A DNA stretch of 64,000 bases from Warburgia ugandensis (GCA_035236585.1 CP141139.1:40991217-41055216); one strand, 5' to 3'; positions 46,084-57,962 are shown, counted from the stretch's first letter. Translations and numbers: made by a program. The notes: generated by a model from the letters alone, not told the origin.

Positions 46084-46776
46084 TATTGGGCTCTTTCCTT
46101 CTCATGTGATGCTCATTGTGAGGCTTCCCTCTCATGTGTAGAGGCCATGGCTTAGCCCACATTGGAGTAAGTAGCCCACATTGGAGTAAGTAGACAGCTT
46201 TATGTCAAAAGCCCAAATCATCTTAAGAGAGGTTTTTTCTTTTGAAAAAAAGTACATTGAGTAGAGTGAACATAGACTACAACTTTGGAAAGAATAAGTG
46301 TTAGAGAAAATAGAAAAGGGTTTTCTTGGAGGAAGAAAGAGAAGGTAAGTAGAGAGCATTTGAAGCTCAAGTGGATCCTGTAGGCAAAGAGAAGTTAAAT
46401 CAAGTAGGTTTGTGTTTGGTAATCCCTTCTATATCTTCTTTGTTTATCCACCATTGGGTGAAATTTCTCCATTGTATGTAAAGAGGGTTGTGACCTTTGG
46501 ATTCTTGTAATATGTACAAGGTAGAGTGAATTCCAAAGTTGATAATGAATTTGGTTTTCTTAGCCCCATGGTTATAACCATGTTAAATTTATGTCTTTTA
46601 CATGTTTGAAAAAATGCTCCATAGGTAATCTTACTTTATGAGTATGTTTGTTTATTGATCCTATATTATTGAGGTGTAGAGGACATACTTTTATCACTTA
46701 TTGGGCGTATAGAAGTGTGTTAGTTCTTATTCCTTGGCTATCTCAAAAGATGAAAAAGGTATAGGTTTTTCCAAGA
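46084..46776 (+). repeat. copia 5' LTR, 693 bp
   Basis: Ends GGTTTTTCCAAGA, matching the 3' LTR end GGTTTTTCCAACA; a long stretch around GAGGACATACTTTTATCACTT is shared. It holds a 20-bp tandem duplication (CCCACATTGGAGTAAGTAG, 46158-46195). The left limit rests on the target duplication. Confidence 0.75.
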
Positions 46777-46779
46777 AAG

Positions 46780-46792
46780 TGATATTAGAGCC
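46780..46792 (+). promoter_or_regulatory. copia primer-binding site
   Basis: TGATATTAGAGCC after AAG following the LTR; the usual plant site is TGGTATCAGAGCC (initiator Met tRNA). Two transitions separate them. Confidence 0.75.
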
Positions 46793-46823
46793 TTAATTGA
46801 AAGTTATCTTTGAATTTGTTAAG

Positions 46824-47520
46824 ATGGAGAATCATACCACAAGGATGATTAGCTTGAAGAGAAGTAATCAGATGATATGGGAAAGCCAAGATGGAGGACC
46901 TTTTATATTCTAAAAGTCTTTTCAATCTAATTTTGGGAGTGAATCCAGAGGACACATCAGATGATGATTGGAAGTTATTGTGTTCTACCATTGGTTGGAT
47001 GATATTGTGTTCTACCATGTCTCTAATGAGGTTGATGCAAAAGCTCTTTACGATAAGCTACATAAGTCGTATGAAAGGAAAACCATGGGAAACAAAGCCT
47101 TCTTGATATGGAAGCTTGTGAACTTGAAGTTTAAGGAGTGTGGCTTAGTAGAAGCACATTTAAATGGGATGCAAAGCATTGTGAACCAATTAGAAACTAT
47201 GAAGATGAGTTTGGATGATGAGTTGCAAGCTTATTGCTGCTTAGTTCCCTACCAGAGAGTTGGGAGACTCTTTTGTTGTCTCTGACCTAAGTTACAGGTA
47301 GCTTATTGAATGAAGTAGTTAGGAGAAAGTCCTTGGAGTTTTCATCTCAAGCCTTAATGTTTGAACAAAGAAGTGGAAGGTCAAAGTATAGAGACCCAAA
47401 GAATGATGACAATAGCAAAAGATCAAAATCTCTAAGGGGGTTGAAATAGTTTCATTGTGGTAGACTTGAACACTTCAAGGAGTATAGGAAGTTCCTAAGT
47501 GAAGTAAAAGAAGATTTGTG
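46824..47520 (+). pseudogene. gag: copia gag
   Basis: ATG 46824 opens MENHTTRMISLKRSNQMIW, the typical start of Tnt1-type gag. After a frameshift it continues with MEDLLYSKSLFN, then (46968 frame) YHVSNEVDAKALYDKLHKSY, GNKAFLIWKLVNLKFKECG, HLNGMQSIVNQLETMKMSLD. Another shift comes near 47250. At 47445-47500 the zinc knuckle is reduced to HCGRLEHFKEY: two of the four ligands of CX2CX4HX4C look replaced. The product would be the particle protein; it is not functional. Confidence 0.85.
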
Positions 47521-47559
47521 AAATGAGAAGGAAAGCAAGTTCAAGAAGTTAATGACATG

Positions 47560-47960
47560 AATAAAGGTAAGGACCGTGTTATGGGCTATGTTTGTAATGA
47601 CAATTGTGTGAGTTCAACAAATACAACTAATAGGGTAGTTGATTCTGGACATCTTCCCATGCAACTTCTCATATAGAGTTCTTCACTACATATATGTTGG
47701 GTGTCTTGGGGGTGGTGAATATGGAGAACCATGGGGTTTCATATATTGTTGGAAAATGACATATGCACTCTATGACTAGTGTCATAAGTGGATTCTTTAG
47801 AAATGTAAGACACATCTAAATTTAAGGCTGAATCTCATATCACTGGGCAAGCTTAATGATGAAAGCTATGCATCACACTTTGGAAAAGGTGTGTGGAAGC
47901 TCACAAGGGGGTCTCTTGTTGTAGGAAAGGAGAAGAAGTGTTGCACTCTTTATAAAACTA
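47560..47960 (+). pseudogene. pol: copia protease
   Basis: A segment with VVDSGHLPMQ near 47637-47670 corresponds to the copia protease motif V-D-S-G-A-S. Beyond it several frames carry the conserved pieces (for example VGND near 47750), interrupted by stops. The catalytic D-S-G is kept, the following A-S changed to H-L. Confidence 0.7.
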
Positions 47961-47989
47961 AGAGGCAACTATCTAAGGTTGAAGTAAAT

Positions 47990-48800
47990 CTCACTCTTCA
48001 AGGTTCATCCAATGATCTGTGGCATGAGAAGCTTCCCACATAAGTGAGAAGGCTTTGGAGCTCTTGATGAAGGAAAAATGCAATTACAAATTTGAAAAGT
48101 ACTTCTTTGACTCCTTGTGATCATTGTTTGGTTGGCAGACAACATAGAGCTTCTTCTCTAGAAGTACCCAAGAAACAAATGTTCTTGGTCATGTTTAATC
48201 GAATGTTTGTGGTCCCATAGAAGAGAAGACTCTTGGTGGCTCTATGTATTGTGTTCCTTTCATCATGATGCATTTAGGAAATTATGGAAGTCTAGAATAA
48301 AGAGCAAGGATGAAGTATTTAATACATTTTAAAAGTTTCATGTTATGGTTGGAAGGGAAATTGAGAAACTTCTAAAATGTCTTCATTCTGATAATAGGGG
48401 ATAATTCAAGGAAGTTCAATTATTATTGTAACAAGCATGGTATAAGGCATAAGAAAATAGATCCTTATACTCATTAGCACAATGGTGTGGCAAAGCGTTT
48501 GAATCAGACGATAGTTGAAAAAATTCAAAGTATGTTGTCTTTGGCAAAAGTATTGAAGAGCTACTGGGGTGAAATTATGAGCACTACTTATTACTCAGTT
48601 AATTGGGGTCCTTAATATGCATTGGATTGTGAGGTACTAAAGAAAGTGTGGAGTGGTAGAGATCTATCTTACTCACCCATAAAGGTATTTGGTTGCGAGG
48701 CCTTCGTGCATGTCCTCAAAGAGCAAAAACCAAAGCTAGCAGGCAAGGTTATTAAATGTATTTTATTTTTTTGGGTGGGCGGGGGGGGGGGGGGGGTTTG
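47990..48800 (+). pseudogene. pol: copia integrase
   Basis: The pre-integrase zinc region is visible: DLWHEKLPT at about 48018 and CDHCLVGRQHR at about 48117-48150 (C-x2-C kept; the second His of HH replaced by a stop region). The core follows in pieces: TLGGSMYCVPFIMMHL at about 48230-48275, where the usual F-I-D-D-H-S seems changed so the first catalytic Asp is lost; then AHNGVAKRLNQTI-like text at 48480-48510. IKVFGCEAFVHV at 48680-48715 is the conserved segment after the core. Many frameshifts. Confidence 0.8.
48781..48796. repeat. poly-G run of 16
   Basis: Sixteen G following GGGTGGGC inside the copia integrase-RT spacer. Long G runs are unusual in this AT-rich window and may be an expansion or an assembly artefact. 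Confidence 0.85.
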
Positions 48801-49108
48801 TATGGTAATGTTGAGTTGGGTTAAAGCTTGTGGGAGCTAAAGAACAAGAAATTCATTAGAGTGTCAATACGTGATGCTAAAAAATGAGGACTTTGAGAAA
48901 TATGAAGTACCAAAGCAAGTTGTGATGAAGTTTAAGATGAGTTCCATGTTCCACAACATTGACATGGCAATCAAAGTGATGAACCTGCATTTGTTGATGA
49001 TGGTTATGTAGAGAATTGGATAGAGCATGATGATTATGACTTCAATATTGATGATTTTCTTAATCATAAAAGTGGCCTAGATAAGATGATCAATCTATTC
49101 AAGGTGAT

Positions 49109-49870
49109 GTGGACGAGGGGAAATCATCACATCGAGGAGACACAAGCTCATTGAGAAGACCGACTAGAGAGAGAAAGCAATCCACATGTTATCTTTCATC
49201 TACTTATGTCAAAGTCATTAAGTATGGTGAACCGGAAGCTCAAGAGCATGAACATAAGGATTTATGGATGGAAACCATGACAGATGAGATGAAATCCTTG
49301 CTCGCAAACCATACTTATGAGTTTATAAAGTTTCCCAAAGGCAAGCGAGCTTTGAAAAATAAGTGGGTATACTAGTTGAAGGCTGATAAAAGTGTTTCAT
49401 ATTCAAGGTGCTGGGCAACATTAGTTATGAAGGGATTTGGGCAAAAGAAAGGTGTTGACTCTAATGAGATATTTTCACCCCTTGTGAAGATGTCATCCAT
49501 TCAAGTTTTGCTACGTCTAGAAGCTAGCATGGACCATGAGGTTGAGCAACTTGATGTTAGGACCGCTTTCCTTCATGGTGATTTGAAGGAAAATATTTAC
49601 ATGGAGAAAATAGAGGGTTTAAGTCAAGGGCAAGAAGCATGTAGTGTGCAAGCTAAAGAAGAGGTTGTATGGGTTGAAACAAGCTCCAAGGAAATGGTAC
49701 AAGAAGTTTGATTCTTTCATGATAATGCATGGTTATAAGAGGACAACTTCAAACCATTGTGTATTCATAAAGAAGTTTAATGATGATGACTTTATTAATC
49801 TATTATTTTTTGTTGATGATATGTTGATTGTTACACATGACGTTAACAAGATTCTTAGGATGTAGCATGA
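49109..49870 (+). pseudogene. pol: copia reverse transcriptase
   Basis: Two frames. The first (49109-49711, with one TAG at 49373-49375 after LKNKWVY) covers ALKNKWVY, RCWATLVMKGFGQKKGVDSN, EIFSPLVKMSSIQVLL, EQLDVRTAFLHGDLKENIYM. After a small indel near 49620 the frame from 49644 gives CKLKKRLYGLKQAPRKWYKK and the catalytic motif FVDD in LLFFVDDMLIV. These are the canonical copia RT blocks. It would copy element RNA; the stop and frameshift prevent that. Confidence 0.9.
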
Positions 49871-49899
49871 GTTGAACAATTACTTTCCATAAAGGACTT

Positions 49900-50675
49900 A
49901 GGGCCTGTAAAACAAATCTTAGGGATGATAATTAAGCATGATAGGTAGGCTAAGAAGCTATGGTTATCACAAGAGAAGTACATTGAGTAGTTACTTAAAA
50001 AGTTCAACATGAAGAATGCCAAACCCATCAGTACACCACTTGGAAATCATTTTAAGATGCTCAAGAAACAAAGTCCTCCTAATAAGAGAGAGTTGGGAGA
50101 AATGGTTAAGATCCCCTATGCATCAGGAGCAGGAAGTTCAATGTATACAATGGTATGTATAAGGCCAGATATTGCATATGCCATTGGAATTTCTAGTAGA
50201 CATCTTGCAATGGAATGCAATTAAGTGGATTATTTGGTATCCAAGGGGTTCCTCTAAGGTATTTTTATGATTTGGAGAAGGTAAATCTTTACTTGAAGGA
50301 TTTACAAATGTGAATATAGTTGAAAATATTAATATTAGTACTTTGGGTTACTTGATTACTTTTGCAAGGGGATCCATGTCATGGCAATCAGAATTGCAAA
50401 AGCATGTTGCATTGTTGACAATGGAGAGGGAATACATTACACTTACTAAAGCTTGTAAAGAAATGCTACAGATGAAGAGATTCACAAGAGAGTTGAGCCT
50501 CAAGCAAGACAACTATGTTGTGTATTTTGATAGTTAAAGTGACATCCATTTGAGCATGAATGCAAGTTTTTAATCTCAGAGAAAACACATTAATGTGAGG
50601 CATAATTGGGTGCAAGATGTATTGCCAGAGAAGCTCTTGGAGTTGAGGAAGACCCATATCAATAAAGAACTCATT
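49900..50675 (+). pseudogene. pol: copia RT tail and RNase H
   Basis: 50009 onward: NAKPISTPLGNHFKMLKKQ, PYASGAGSSMYTMVCIRPDI, AYAIGISSRH. Then RNase H: SMSWQSELQKHVALLTMERE and YITLTKACKEMLQMKRF (consensus A-E-A-E-Y, partly kept), KHINVRHNWVQDVL near 50583-50625. The end is near 50675, shortly before the 3' LTR. A deletion near 50220-50300 removed the start of RNase H (the Y-x-D-A-D-x-A-G motif is not seen). Confidence 0.8.
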
Positions 50676-50721
50676 GGATATGATGATGAAGATTATCCCT
50701 AAGTTGAAGCATGAGATTTGT

Positions 50722-50988
50722 ATAGGTTGGGCCGGTATGGGTGGGTTTGGCTTTCTTAGCACCATGGATGCAACTATTTTCTTGGCAATAAACCACATTA
50801 AATTTGTGGCTTCTATGTGTTTGATGAAATGCTTCTTGTGTAATCTTATTTCGTAGGTATGCTTGTCTGTAGATCTTACATTATTAAGTTGTAGAGGACA
50901 TACTTTTATCACTTTGGCTGCATATAAGTGTGTTATTTATTATTCCTTAGCTAACTAAAAAGAGGAGAACATGTAGGTTTTTCCAACA
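50722..50988 (+). repeat. copia 3' LTR with ~430-bp internal deletion
   Basis: Begins around GGTTGGGCCGG (50725) and matches the 5' LTR only from TTTCTTAGC onward; the corresponding first ~450 bp of the 5' LTR are reduced to about 20 bp. Ends CCAACA before caaac. Confidence 0.7.
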
Positions 50989-50993
50989 CAAAC

Positions 50994-51848
50994 TTCCTTA
51001 GAATATCAACTCAATCTTGTTCCAGATATCCCACTCTACTAGACCTATCTACATCCTGATTCATGATATGCTTGCCGGAAGTTATGAGAACCACTTGAGT
51101 TTTCAATATGAGAGTTCATATCTCGATTTCCTACCACATTCTTGTTTCTTAATCCATCTGAATTGGAGCTCAAGACATCCCAATTCTCAAGTGCAGCTCT
51201 AGAGGACACCCTATATTTACTAACATAGTGGGATCCATTTCATGAGGGAGTTTATTTCTCTATTTTCTTTTACTACTTCGTTTGAATTTGAAACTAGTGC
51301 AAACCAATTTTTCGTTAGAGCTTTTGAATAATGCCTATATGTCATGTTGTTTTTAGCTCGAACCATTGGCATCCATTAGAATCATTGGAAACAAGTGTAG
51401 TTTCAGTTTTAGAGGATGAGCTACTACTCCACTTCACCATTCTTTCAAGCAAAATCATCTCCCTTCTCCTTAATTCAACACCATCACTTTATTAGTTTTT
51501 GAAGTTTCCTCCTTCAAAACAATTTCAGTTTTTTTAGAAAAATCTTTTGTATTCTCACAATCTCTACCCTTCCTAATTAGATTTTTGTGACGAACATCAG
51601 CTATTGCAAGTATGTGTTTTCTTGCTAGAACTAGGTTTAATACATATGCCAGAAAATTTGAATGAACCATTGGCTAGAAAGAAATATACTCCCCTACCTA
51701 CAACTAGGGTTTACTCTTTGAAGGAAGAAGAAGAGTCAAACAATGATCTTTTGCTTATGTTTATAAGGTCCCACAAACCCCTAATCTAACATTGGTTGTA
51801 CCATATCTTCAAGTCAACCTCCACATAGGCAATTGTTAACACTTCAAA
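50994..51848. other. no recognised feature
   Basis: Continuation of 44640-46083 after removing the copia element. ORFs on both strands (51017-51202, 51470-51670, 51604-51789) lack recognisable domains. Confidence 0.45.
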
Positions 51849-52130
51849 CACTACTACACAAGAGGCTTTTAAAGTGGATAAAAAATGCTTATAGAAGTCC
51901 CTTAAAAAACTACTTTTATCGAGCCGACTTTGAAAGTATATGAATTTTGAAGTGGTTTAGATAAACAACTTCAAATTCAATACCTTTTTTTCATTTTTCA
52001 CATTTCGATCAGTAACACCTGTATACTTATATAACACCTCTTGTATACTTTCAATGTCACTACCACCAATTACATTCAATATAACACATTTATTACAATC
52101 TTTATACACATGAAAAACAAACATACAATC

Positions 52131-52370
52131 ACTTCCACATTGAGTACAAAACATTCAAAGTCATCATTATCCATTCATATATATCTTGAAAATACTCCAT
52201 AAAAGAAACCACAAGACATGCATTCACTACAAGATCCACATTCACTTCCACATTTTGGTATAAAACATCCAAATTCAACATTACCCGTCCACATTTATCT
52301 TCAAAATACTTCATAAAAGTAACCACAACACATGCAATCACTACAAGCTCAAAATTCACTTCATCCATAC
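52131..52370. repeat. 114-bp tandem repeat, two full units
   Basis: Units begin ACTTCCACAT at 52131 and 52244, and a third partial unit at 52358. Shared words: CATGCA.TCACTACAAG, TACTCCATAAAAG. It explains the repetitive - strand ORF at 52129-52374. It may be part of the CACTA subterminal region. Confidence 0.8.
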
Positions 52371-52734
52371 CCATTTACTCTCACACTCTCCACTCATTCA
52401 TCACTTATATATATATATATATATATATATATTCTAAAGAAAATAATGAAAATCAAAAGAACATATACAAGTGAATGAAAAAAATAGTTTTTTATATATT
52501 TTACACATGTAATTACTCCAAGTGTTCTAATTGAAACTCAGTGTATACTCAACTCATTCACTTCATATTTCATTGAGGTTACCTTGGAGTAACTCTTCTT
52601 GTTTTCCCACTCAAAAAGCAAAGCAACTTGTAATACAACATATTAATTTAGCTCACATTCATTTAGTAGGATCCATAAAAAAACTATGATAAAATATAAG
52701 ACTATAAAAAGTAAAAAGTGAATTACCTTTCTTA

Positions 52735-53420
52735 ATTGGAGTCGAATATTAAGGTCCTCATGCATCTCAATACAGTACCCACACTCCCAATCATACTATT
52801 GTCTAGGGCACCGTGTAACAAGGACAACAAAAAGAATCTATAAATATCATTTGTAATATTGTAAGGTTAATTAGTGGTAACATAGAGTAATTAACTATTT
52901 TCTGTACCTTAACATTCTTCCAAGTGAGTTTTAGTGTTTATATAGTCTTGGTCATATTATGTCATTCATGCCATACTTTACAAATTTAAATTTCAAATGC
53001 ATTATAGATAAATAACAAGTTATTTATCTACATATAATACATGAAAAGAATAAAAGCTACTTATTTATGATTTTTACAACTGCGGGACAGATATGCGATC
53101 CATAAGAATCAGTGAAGAAAGTCTGCACACCATGCACATTCCAAATGAGCAGCATCCAATGAGCCCTATATAGATAGTCATATGAATTGTAATTAAATTT
53201 GACAATTCTTAAGTATAGAATAAGTTGGAAAGAAAACAAGAAAATTAAAACTTACTCACTATTATAGGTAATCATTAAGCCCTATCCCTTAGAGCACCAG
53301 AAGAAGTGTAGTAAAATATCATTAACGCGCCTCTTTATCAGCCATTGCTCTGCCACTTCACAAATAATGCCAGGCTCAAGGCATTGGTAAAGTGTACCCT
53401 CACCCTCAAAAATGCTAGTT
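52735..53420 (-). pseudogene. Ulp1-like cysteine protease (C48) exons of the CACTA gene
   Basis: On the - strand, exon 53405-53270: EGEGTLYQCLEPGIICEVAE, WLIKRRVNDILLHFF. Exon about 53190-53060: YRAHWMLLIWNVHGVQTFFT with the catalytic His (HW) and a D in DSYGS. Exon about 52800-52735: CPRQ, a TAG, YDWECGYCIEMHEDL, matching the Ulp1 block with Gln and catalytic Cys (CGY). Such C-terminal Ulp1 domains accompany plant CACTA-type transposases. Introns separate the pieces; one in-frame stop and a likely frameshift are seen. Confidence 0.7.
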
Positions 53421-54016
53421 GCGTTATTCAAGAAGCTACATAAAAGAAATATTTATTACCTATACCATGAAAATATGACATATGATGTTAAATATTTTAT
53501 AAGAAAATATGTGCATATAGACAATGTAGGAGACAAAGTGAGGGTGCTCAAGTTGATCCATAGGCAAACTCATAATAGGTCCCTTGCCACAAGTGGCACT
53601 TCAACAATGTCCTCGCAAGCACTACCTCCTTGATTCTTATGAGGTTGATTGCCCTATCTTCATTGATGAGATTGTAGATTAACCTTATGGATTGAGGCGT
53701 GTTAGGCAGGACTTCCACACGATCATTAGACGACTGTTGTGGAAGATGTAAAAAAAAAAAAATTAGCTAAATAACATTAATCAATGATGAGGACCTAATT
53801 TATGATGAAAAATAAATAAACATAAATGCAAGTACCTATTCCATTGTTGCAACACTAGGTGATGTTGCAATAGTGGGCGACCTCGATGGCGCATGTTGTT
53901 GCTGATTAATCGTATAAAGTTAATAAACAATTAACTTGAGGTCTCTAGCTAAAAATTATTGATGAGGAAGGTAATATCATAAGATTCATACCATGGGCTC
54001 TATGGTAGTGACTAGT

Positions 54017-56653
54017 TGTGACGACCCGGGTTTTCCCATGCATTTTTAAATGAAAAATCTAAATTCCTAAGGCGGGATCCCTATTTGAAAAACAATGCAG
54101 TGCAGCGTAAAAATCTTTTATTTGAAATCCAATTTGAAAACCCTGAGTGTCATTTGCTTTCACAACATCCAAGGTAGTTTTTGAAAAACTTCAGAAATCA
54201 TAAACATTTTTCCCCAGGTCTATCCAGTCACAGTACACAGCCCAACTGTAATTAAATACATGTCCAAAGGGTAGAGAGTTTACTCACATGTATAGTTATC
54301 TCCTTTGTTTATGCACTTGCTCATAGCACTAACATAGATGTCCTCTACATGTGGATGGAATTATCCTGAAAAATGTTAAGGATAAGGTGAGTATATACTA
54401 TACTCAGTAGGAGTCTATCACTACTAGTTTTGCAATGCATGAGATGTTTGAAAATCATATGTTCTTTCAAAAACATGTGCATGTCTGAATACTCAAGTTC
54501 AATATCGATATTAAAATCCATTGTCAAACTGAAATACTAACGACTTAAAGGATCACATAATCCAAAATCGAAAGTATCATATATATATATATATATATCA
54601 TAATATTATGATATGCATAAGATGCTTCATTGAATCCAACTCATGGATATCTACCATGGTATGGTCGACCAACCCTATATCATGCCATATGCAATGCACA
54701 TAAATCCACGAAACCATAGGGTCCCGCTATGCCCACGACCTCACCGTTGTGTGGTCCCCGGGTACCTAGTGACACAGGATCATATACCTCCACGGGGCAT
54801 ATGACACTTCGACCCAGTGTCGTGACACCAGTGGTAGCCCCCTGTACCACATGCAGTCGAAGCAGGGACATGCCCTTTTTGGGCGTGGTACCCATCCACC
54901 TAATAGTGGTAGAGGTTGGGTGGCCAACCCACACCCCACGGCATAGCACCCACGAGCTTACTAGCCCAAATCATGTACGATCAAATAAGCCAAAAACCTT
55001 TGTTCAAAACCTGTCCTCTTTGGGTCCCTCAAAACTACCTGGCCCTCGGCACTCCAGCATCTTTTGGCAACCCTCAAGGACATGCAATCTTTGCAAGTAC
55101 TTAAATCATGCAATGTATGCACTTGTTTGCAAAACATATATGTGCATAATGTATATGCAATTATTTACAAAACATGTCTATGTACAAAGCATTTATCACA
55201 TGCATGCTAAATTAAGTCATGCTAAACAAGTCATATACTTAAAACATATGTTCTCAAAACAATAATAGTTCTTTTAAAAGAATCTAATAATGATAGAGCA
55301 CCTACCTGGCTAGGCTGCGCTAACCCTTTTGCCCTCGGACGCTCCTGATCATGGTTTGGGGAATCAAGGTTAGTTTGGCCCATCTTTTATGGGTTTTAGA
55401 GTAGTTGGGTTTTATTACTTAGGCATTAGGGGTCCATCCCGATGCCTATGGGTGTCCTAAGGTCCTAATTGGTCCTTGGTATTATTAGTTTTTCAAAGGT
55501 CTAGCGGCCACGCACTACCATCCTATTCTAAGGGTCATTCCTACCTTTGATTGGGCCTTGATCAGGGATTTTATAGCTTGGATGTGTCCACATCGTCAAC
55601 ATGGACACAACGCCTTTTGCGGTGCCTCAATCGGAGCTCTAGAGCTCAAGTTATAAGCGTTTTAGTGTCGCACGTACATAGGAGTCTTAAAAGTGAAAAG
55701 ACGGAAAGCTAAGGCGCTGCACGTCTGCGTCGTGCGCCCCGGCTTCCTTAAGGAACAAAAAAGTCCCGTAGTGCTAGCATGCTGCATGTCTATAGCGGGT
55801 GCCTCAATGGGCGCGTCTGCAGACGCGCTGAACTATTCTGTCCATTTTCCCTTTTGCGGGCGCGTCCCCGGACGTGCCCATTGGTTTTCTTCAGACGCAT
55901 TCAACACGTCATGTTCTGACTAGAACGTCTCATCATCTGGGGGACCGGGGTGTCCTCAGGACACCCTGGTTCGACCCTGTTGAACCAGTGTGGCCCAAGG
56001 AATATCCCTAGATCCTTGGTGGCTCTCCCGGGCTCCATTTTGCATGGTTTTTCATGCAAAAACCTAAGGAAATTGATCCTAGAACTACAGTGGAGATGGG
56101 TTTTGAGGAATCTTGTGCATACCTAGCTCGTTGCTGGGTTTTTCTCCTTGTTTTCCCCTCTAGGTCACTCCTCCACGATGGGTTTTCTTCAACGTTTTGG
56201 GCTGCCATTAGAGGCGCCCAAGAGCTCTATTTATATAGCTAAGAGAGGGTTCTTGAGGGGTCTCTCACCGCCTTTGAATGGAGGTGGAGAAACCTCCAGA
56301 ATGGTGGTGATTTCCCCTCCAATCACCGTTGTTCTAGAACTCTCTAGGAGGTGGAAGATGAAGGGTGCCCGTATCAAAATGGGCCCTTGTGTTTTGCAGC
56401 TAAACCCGTTTTTGTAAAAATTATAGTTTTGCCCCTGAACTTCAAAGGGCCATAACTTGCTCATTTTAACTCCGTTTTGGGTGATTTTGGTCTTGTTGGA
56501 TTTCTTTTTCTGAGACGCATCTAATGGTAACATTTTAAAGGCCAAAGTTTTTGGGTTCAGTCAAGGCGACTAGTGAAATGACCAAAATGCCCTTATCTTC
56601 AAAACTGAACTTTTCATAGGATTTTATTATTACAAAAAATTGGGGTCATTACA
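54017..56653 (-). mobile_element. solo LTR, gypsy family A subtype A2, 2637 bp
   Basis: + strand start TGTGACGACCCGGG, end GGGGTCATTACA; exact 5-bp duplication ctagt (54012-54016, 56654-56658). It matches 38970-41493 along its length, A1 only in the first ~1.25 kb. GC-rich block at 55690-55960; TATA box at 56228. It inserted in the CACTA element between the Ulp1 part and the Transposase_24 part. ORFs inside (54729-55265 and others) are LTR sequence. Confidence 0.9.
56228..56235 (-). promoter_or_regulatory. TATA box of A2 solo LTR
   Basis: TATAAATA on the - strand, in the same context as 41059-41066 (AGAGCTC flank). Confidence 0.55.
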
Positions 56654-56949
56654 CTAGTGCCTTGGGCCAAGAGACGTGATATGCAACTGCCTACCCAACA
56701 GTTATAATATTTTCTATTTTTAAAGGGAATCGTAGGTTGGCATTAACATCTAAAGCCATGGTCATGGACACTCACTTAGTATGTGGTAGCATACTAATTC
56801 CGTTCATACCAGATATACAATAAAGAGTTCAAGATAGAGAATTATTACATAAGGATAATGAAAAGTTTCAGTTTTGTATATATATATATATATATATACC
56901 TCCTTAGACAGAATTTCTTTTGCATGGGGCACCAGTTGACCTTCTTGAA

Positions 56950-57962
56950 CTTCTTTAATTGGAGTGCAACAAGCATTTAATGGAGTTAAGCAGTGCAAGA
57001 ATTATATGCAAGGATTAAGAAACAATCATCAAACCTCCTTTATGCAACTGTGTAACTATATCCATATTTTTTTTCTTAACCAAATCATTGTAAGCCTCTA
57101 AATCTTCAACTGTAGGTACACCTTTACCAAAGAATTTAGAAGGAACAATACCACACCCCATGCACCTAACTCGAGTAGGGTGGTCCTTCTAATTGCCCAT
57201 AACCTTATATAGGATGTCCTCGTTGGCAACGGTGCTACTTAGAGTTCCTGTACTTGTGCTTTCTTAGGTAAGAATGCCTGAAAAAATTTAATTAGAAAGA
57301 CATGATCATGTCATCTAATTAATTATGTGAAATTGATAGACAGATGGAACCACTAACAATGCGAGAAGCAATTTGTGCAATAGTTTCATCTAAGAACATT
57401 TGGCCAATCTGGTCCACCAAATGTGCCATCTTTCAGAGGATGGAGCGATCAATGGGTTCCATAGTCCCATCTTTCTTTTAATATCATGCAAGCCACTATA
57501 CTTAGAGAACAAAATGTATATAAATATAGTAGCATTAATTTGAAAGGGATAAATCATCACAGATGCTTACCTCACACTATTCTAGAGAAGCATAGCCCAA
57601 CCTCAATAGGTGGTGATGTATATTAGTTTCATGCATATTTTTTCCTCTTGCACTCTTTGCCTGCACATTTGTACATATGTAATCAAGTGCAATAATCAAA
57701 TACTAGCTATAATTAATTAAGTGAAACATCGTTCCTGCACATACCTCAAATTCAATGGACATGCTATTCTGTACAAGCATTTGCACACGTCTTAGTCAAT
57801 GATGTAGGAGTAAATAGTAGGCATTATGTATAGCCTTGACGGATTTTTGACACATTGAGCTATGTAATTGCAAGGTAGTTTTTCTATTTTCTCCATTGCT
57901 CACCAACTCCTTGCAAAGCATGTGTCTTCCGCTACTTAGGCACGTCAAATGCAGTCTGCAAA
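56950..57962 (-). pseudogene. Transposase_24-like (En/Spm) exons of the CACTA gene
   Basis: Four exon-like pieces on the - strand. About 57957-57780: after a splice-acceptor-like TTTGCAG, FDVPK, a stop, RKTHALQGVGEQWRK, a stop, KNYL (the 'KxWRxxKxxL' block). About 57661-57582, after GTGCAG: AKSARGKNMHETNIHHHLLR, LGYASLE (consensus N-K-x-x-H-x-x-S-x-x-G-Y). About 57490-57340: KDGTMEPIDRSIL, a stop, MAHLVDQIGQMFLDETIAQI. About 57230-57060: NEDILYKVMGN, a stop, KDHPTRVRCMGCGIVPSKFF, matching the 'R-V-R-G-x-G-x-G-x-x-P-S-K' end of Transposase_24. It is taken to be the DNA-binding/transposition protein of the element. Many stops. Confidence 0.65.

Larger units (their letters stand above)
46084..50988 (+). 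mobile_element. Ty1/copia retrotransposon, Tnt1/Tork-like, with TSD
   Basis: 5' LTR 46084-46776, PBS 46780-46792, gag, PR, IN, RT, RNase H in copia order, 3' LTR about 50722-50988. A 5-bp duplication caaac flanks it (46079-46083 and 50989-50993). The left end reads TATTGGG rather than TGTTGGG, a likely G-to-A change; the right end is CCAACA. Gag and RT text resembles Tnt1-type elements. Frameshifts and stops in every domain make it inactive, and the 3' LTR has lost ~430 bp. Confidence 0.85.

Noticed and set aside
49109-49711. Possibly two separate copia genes from the ORF pattern
   Set aside because: The two stretches are in one frame separated by a single TAG after NKWVY; they are one RT domain.
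54729-55265. 178-codon ORF
   Set aside because: LTR sequence; similar but differently broken ORFs occur at the same place in other family-A LTRs (2109, 34249), which reflects shared DNA and not a protein.
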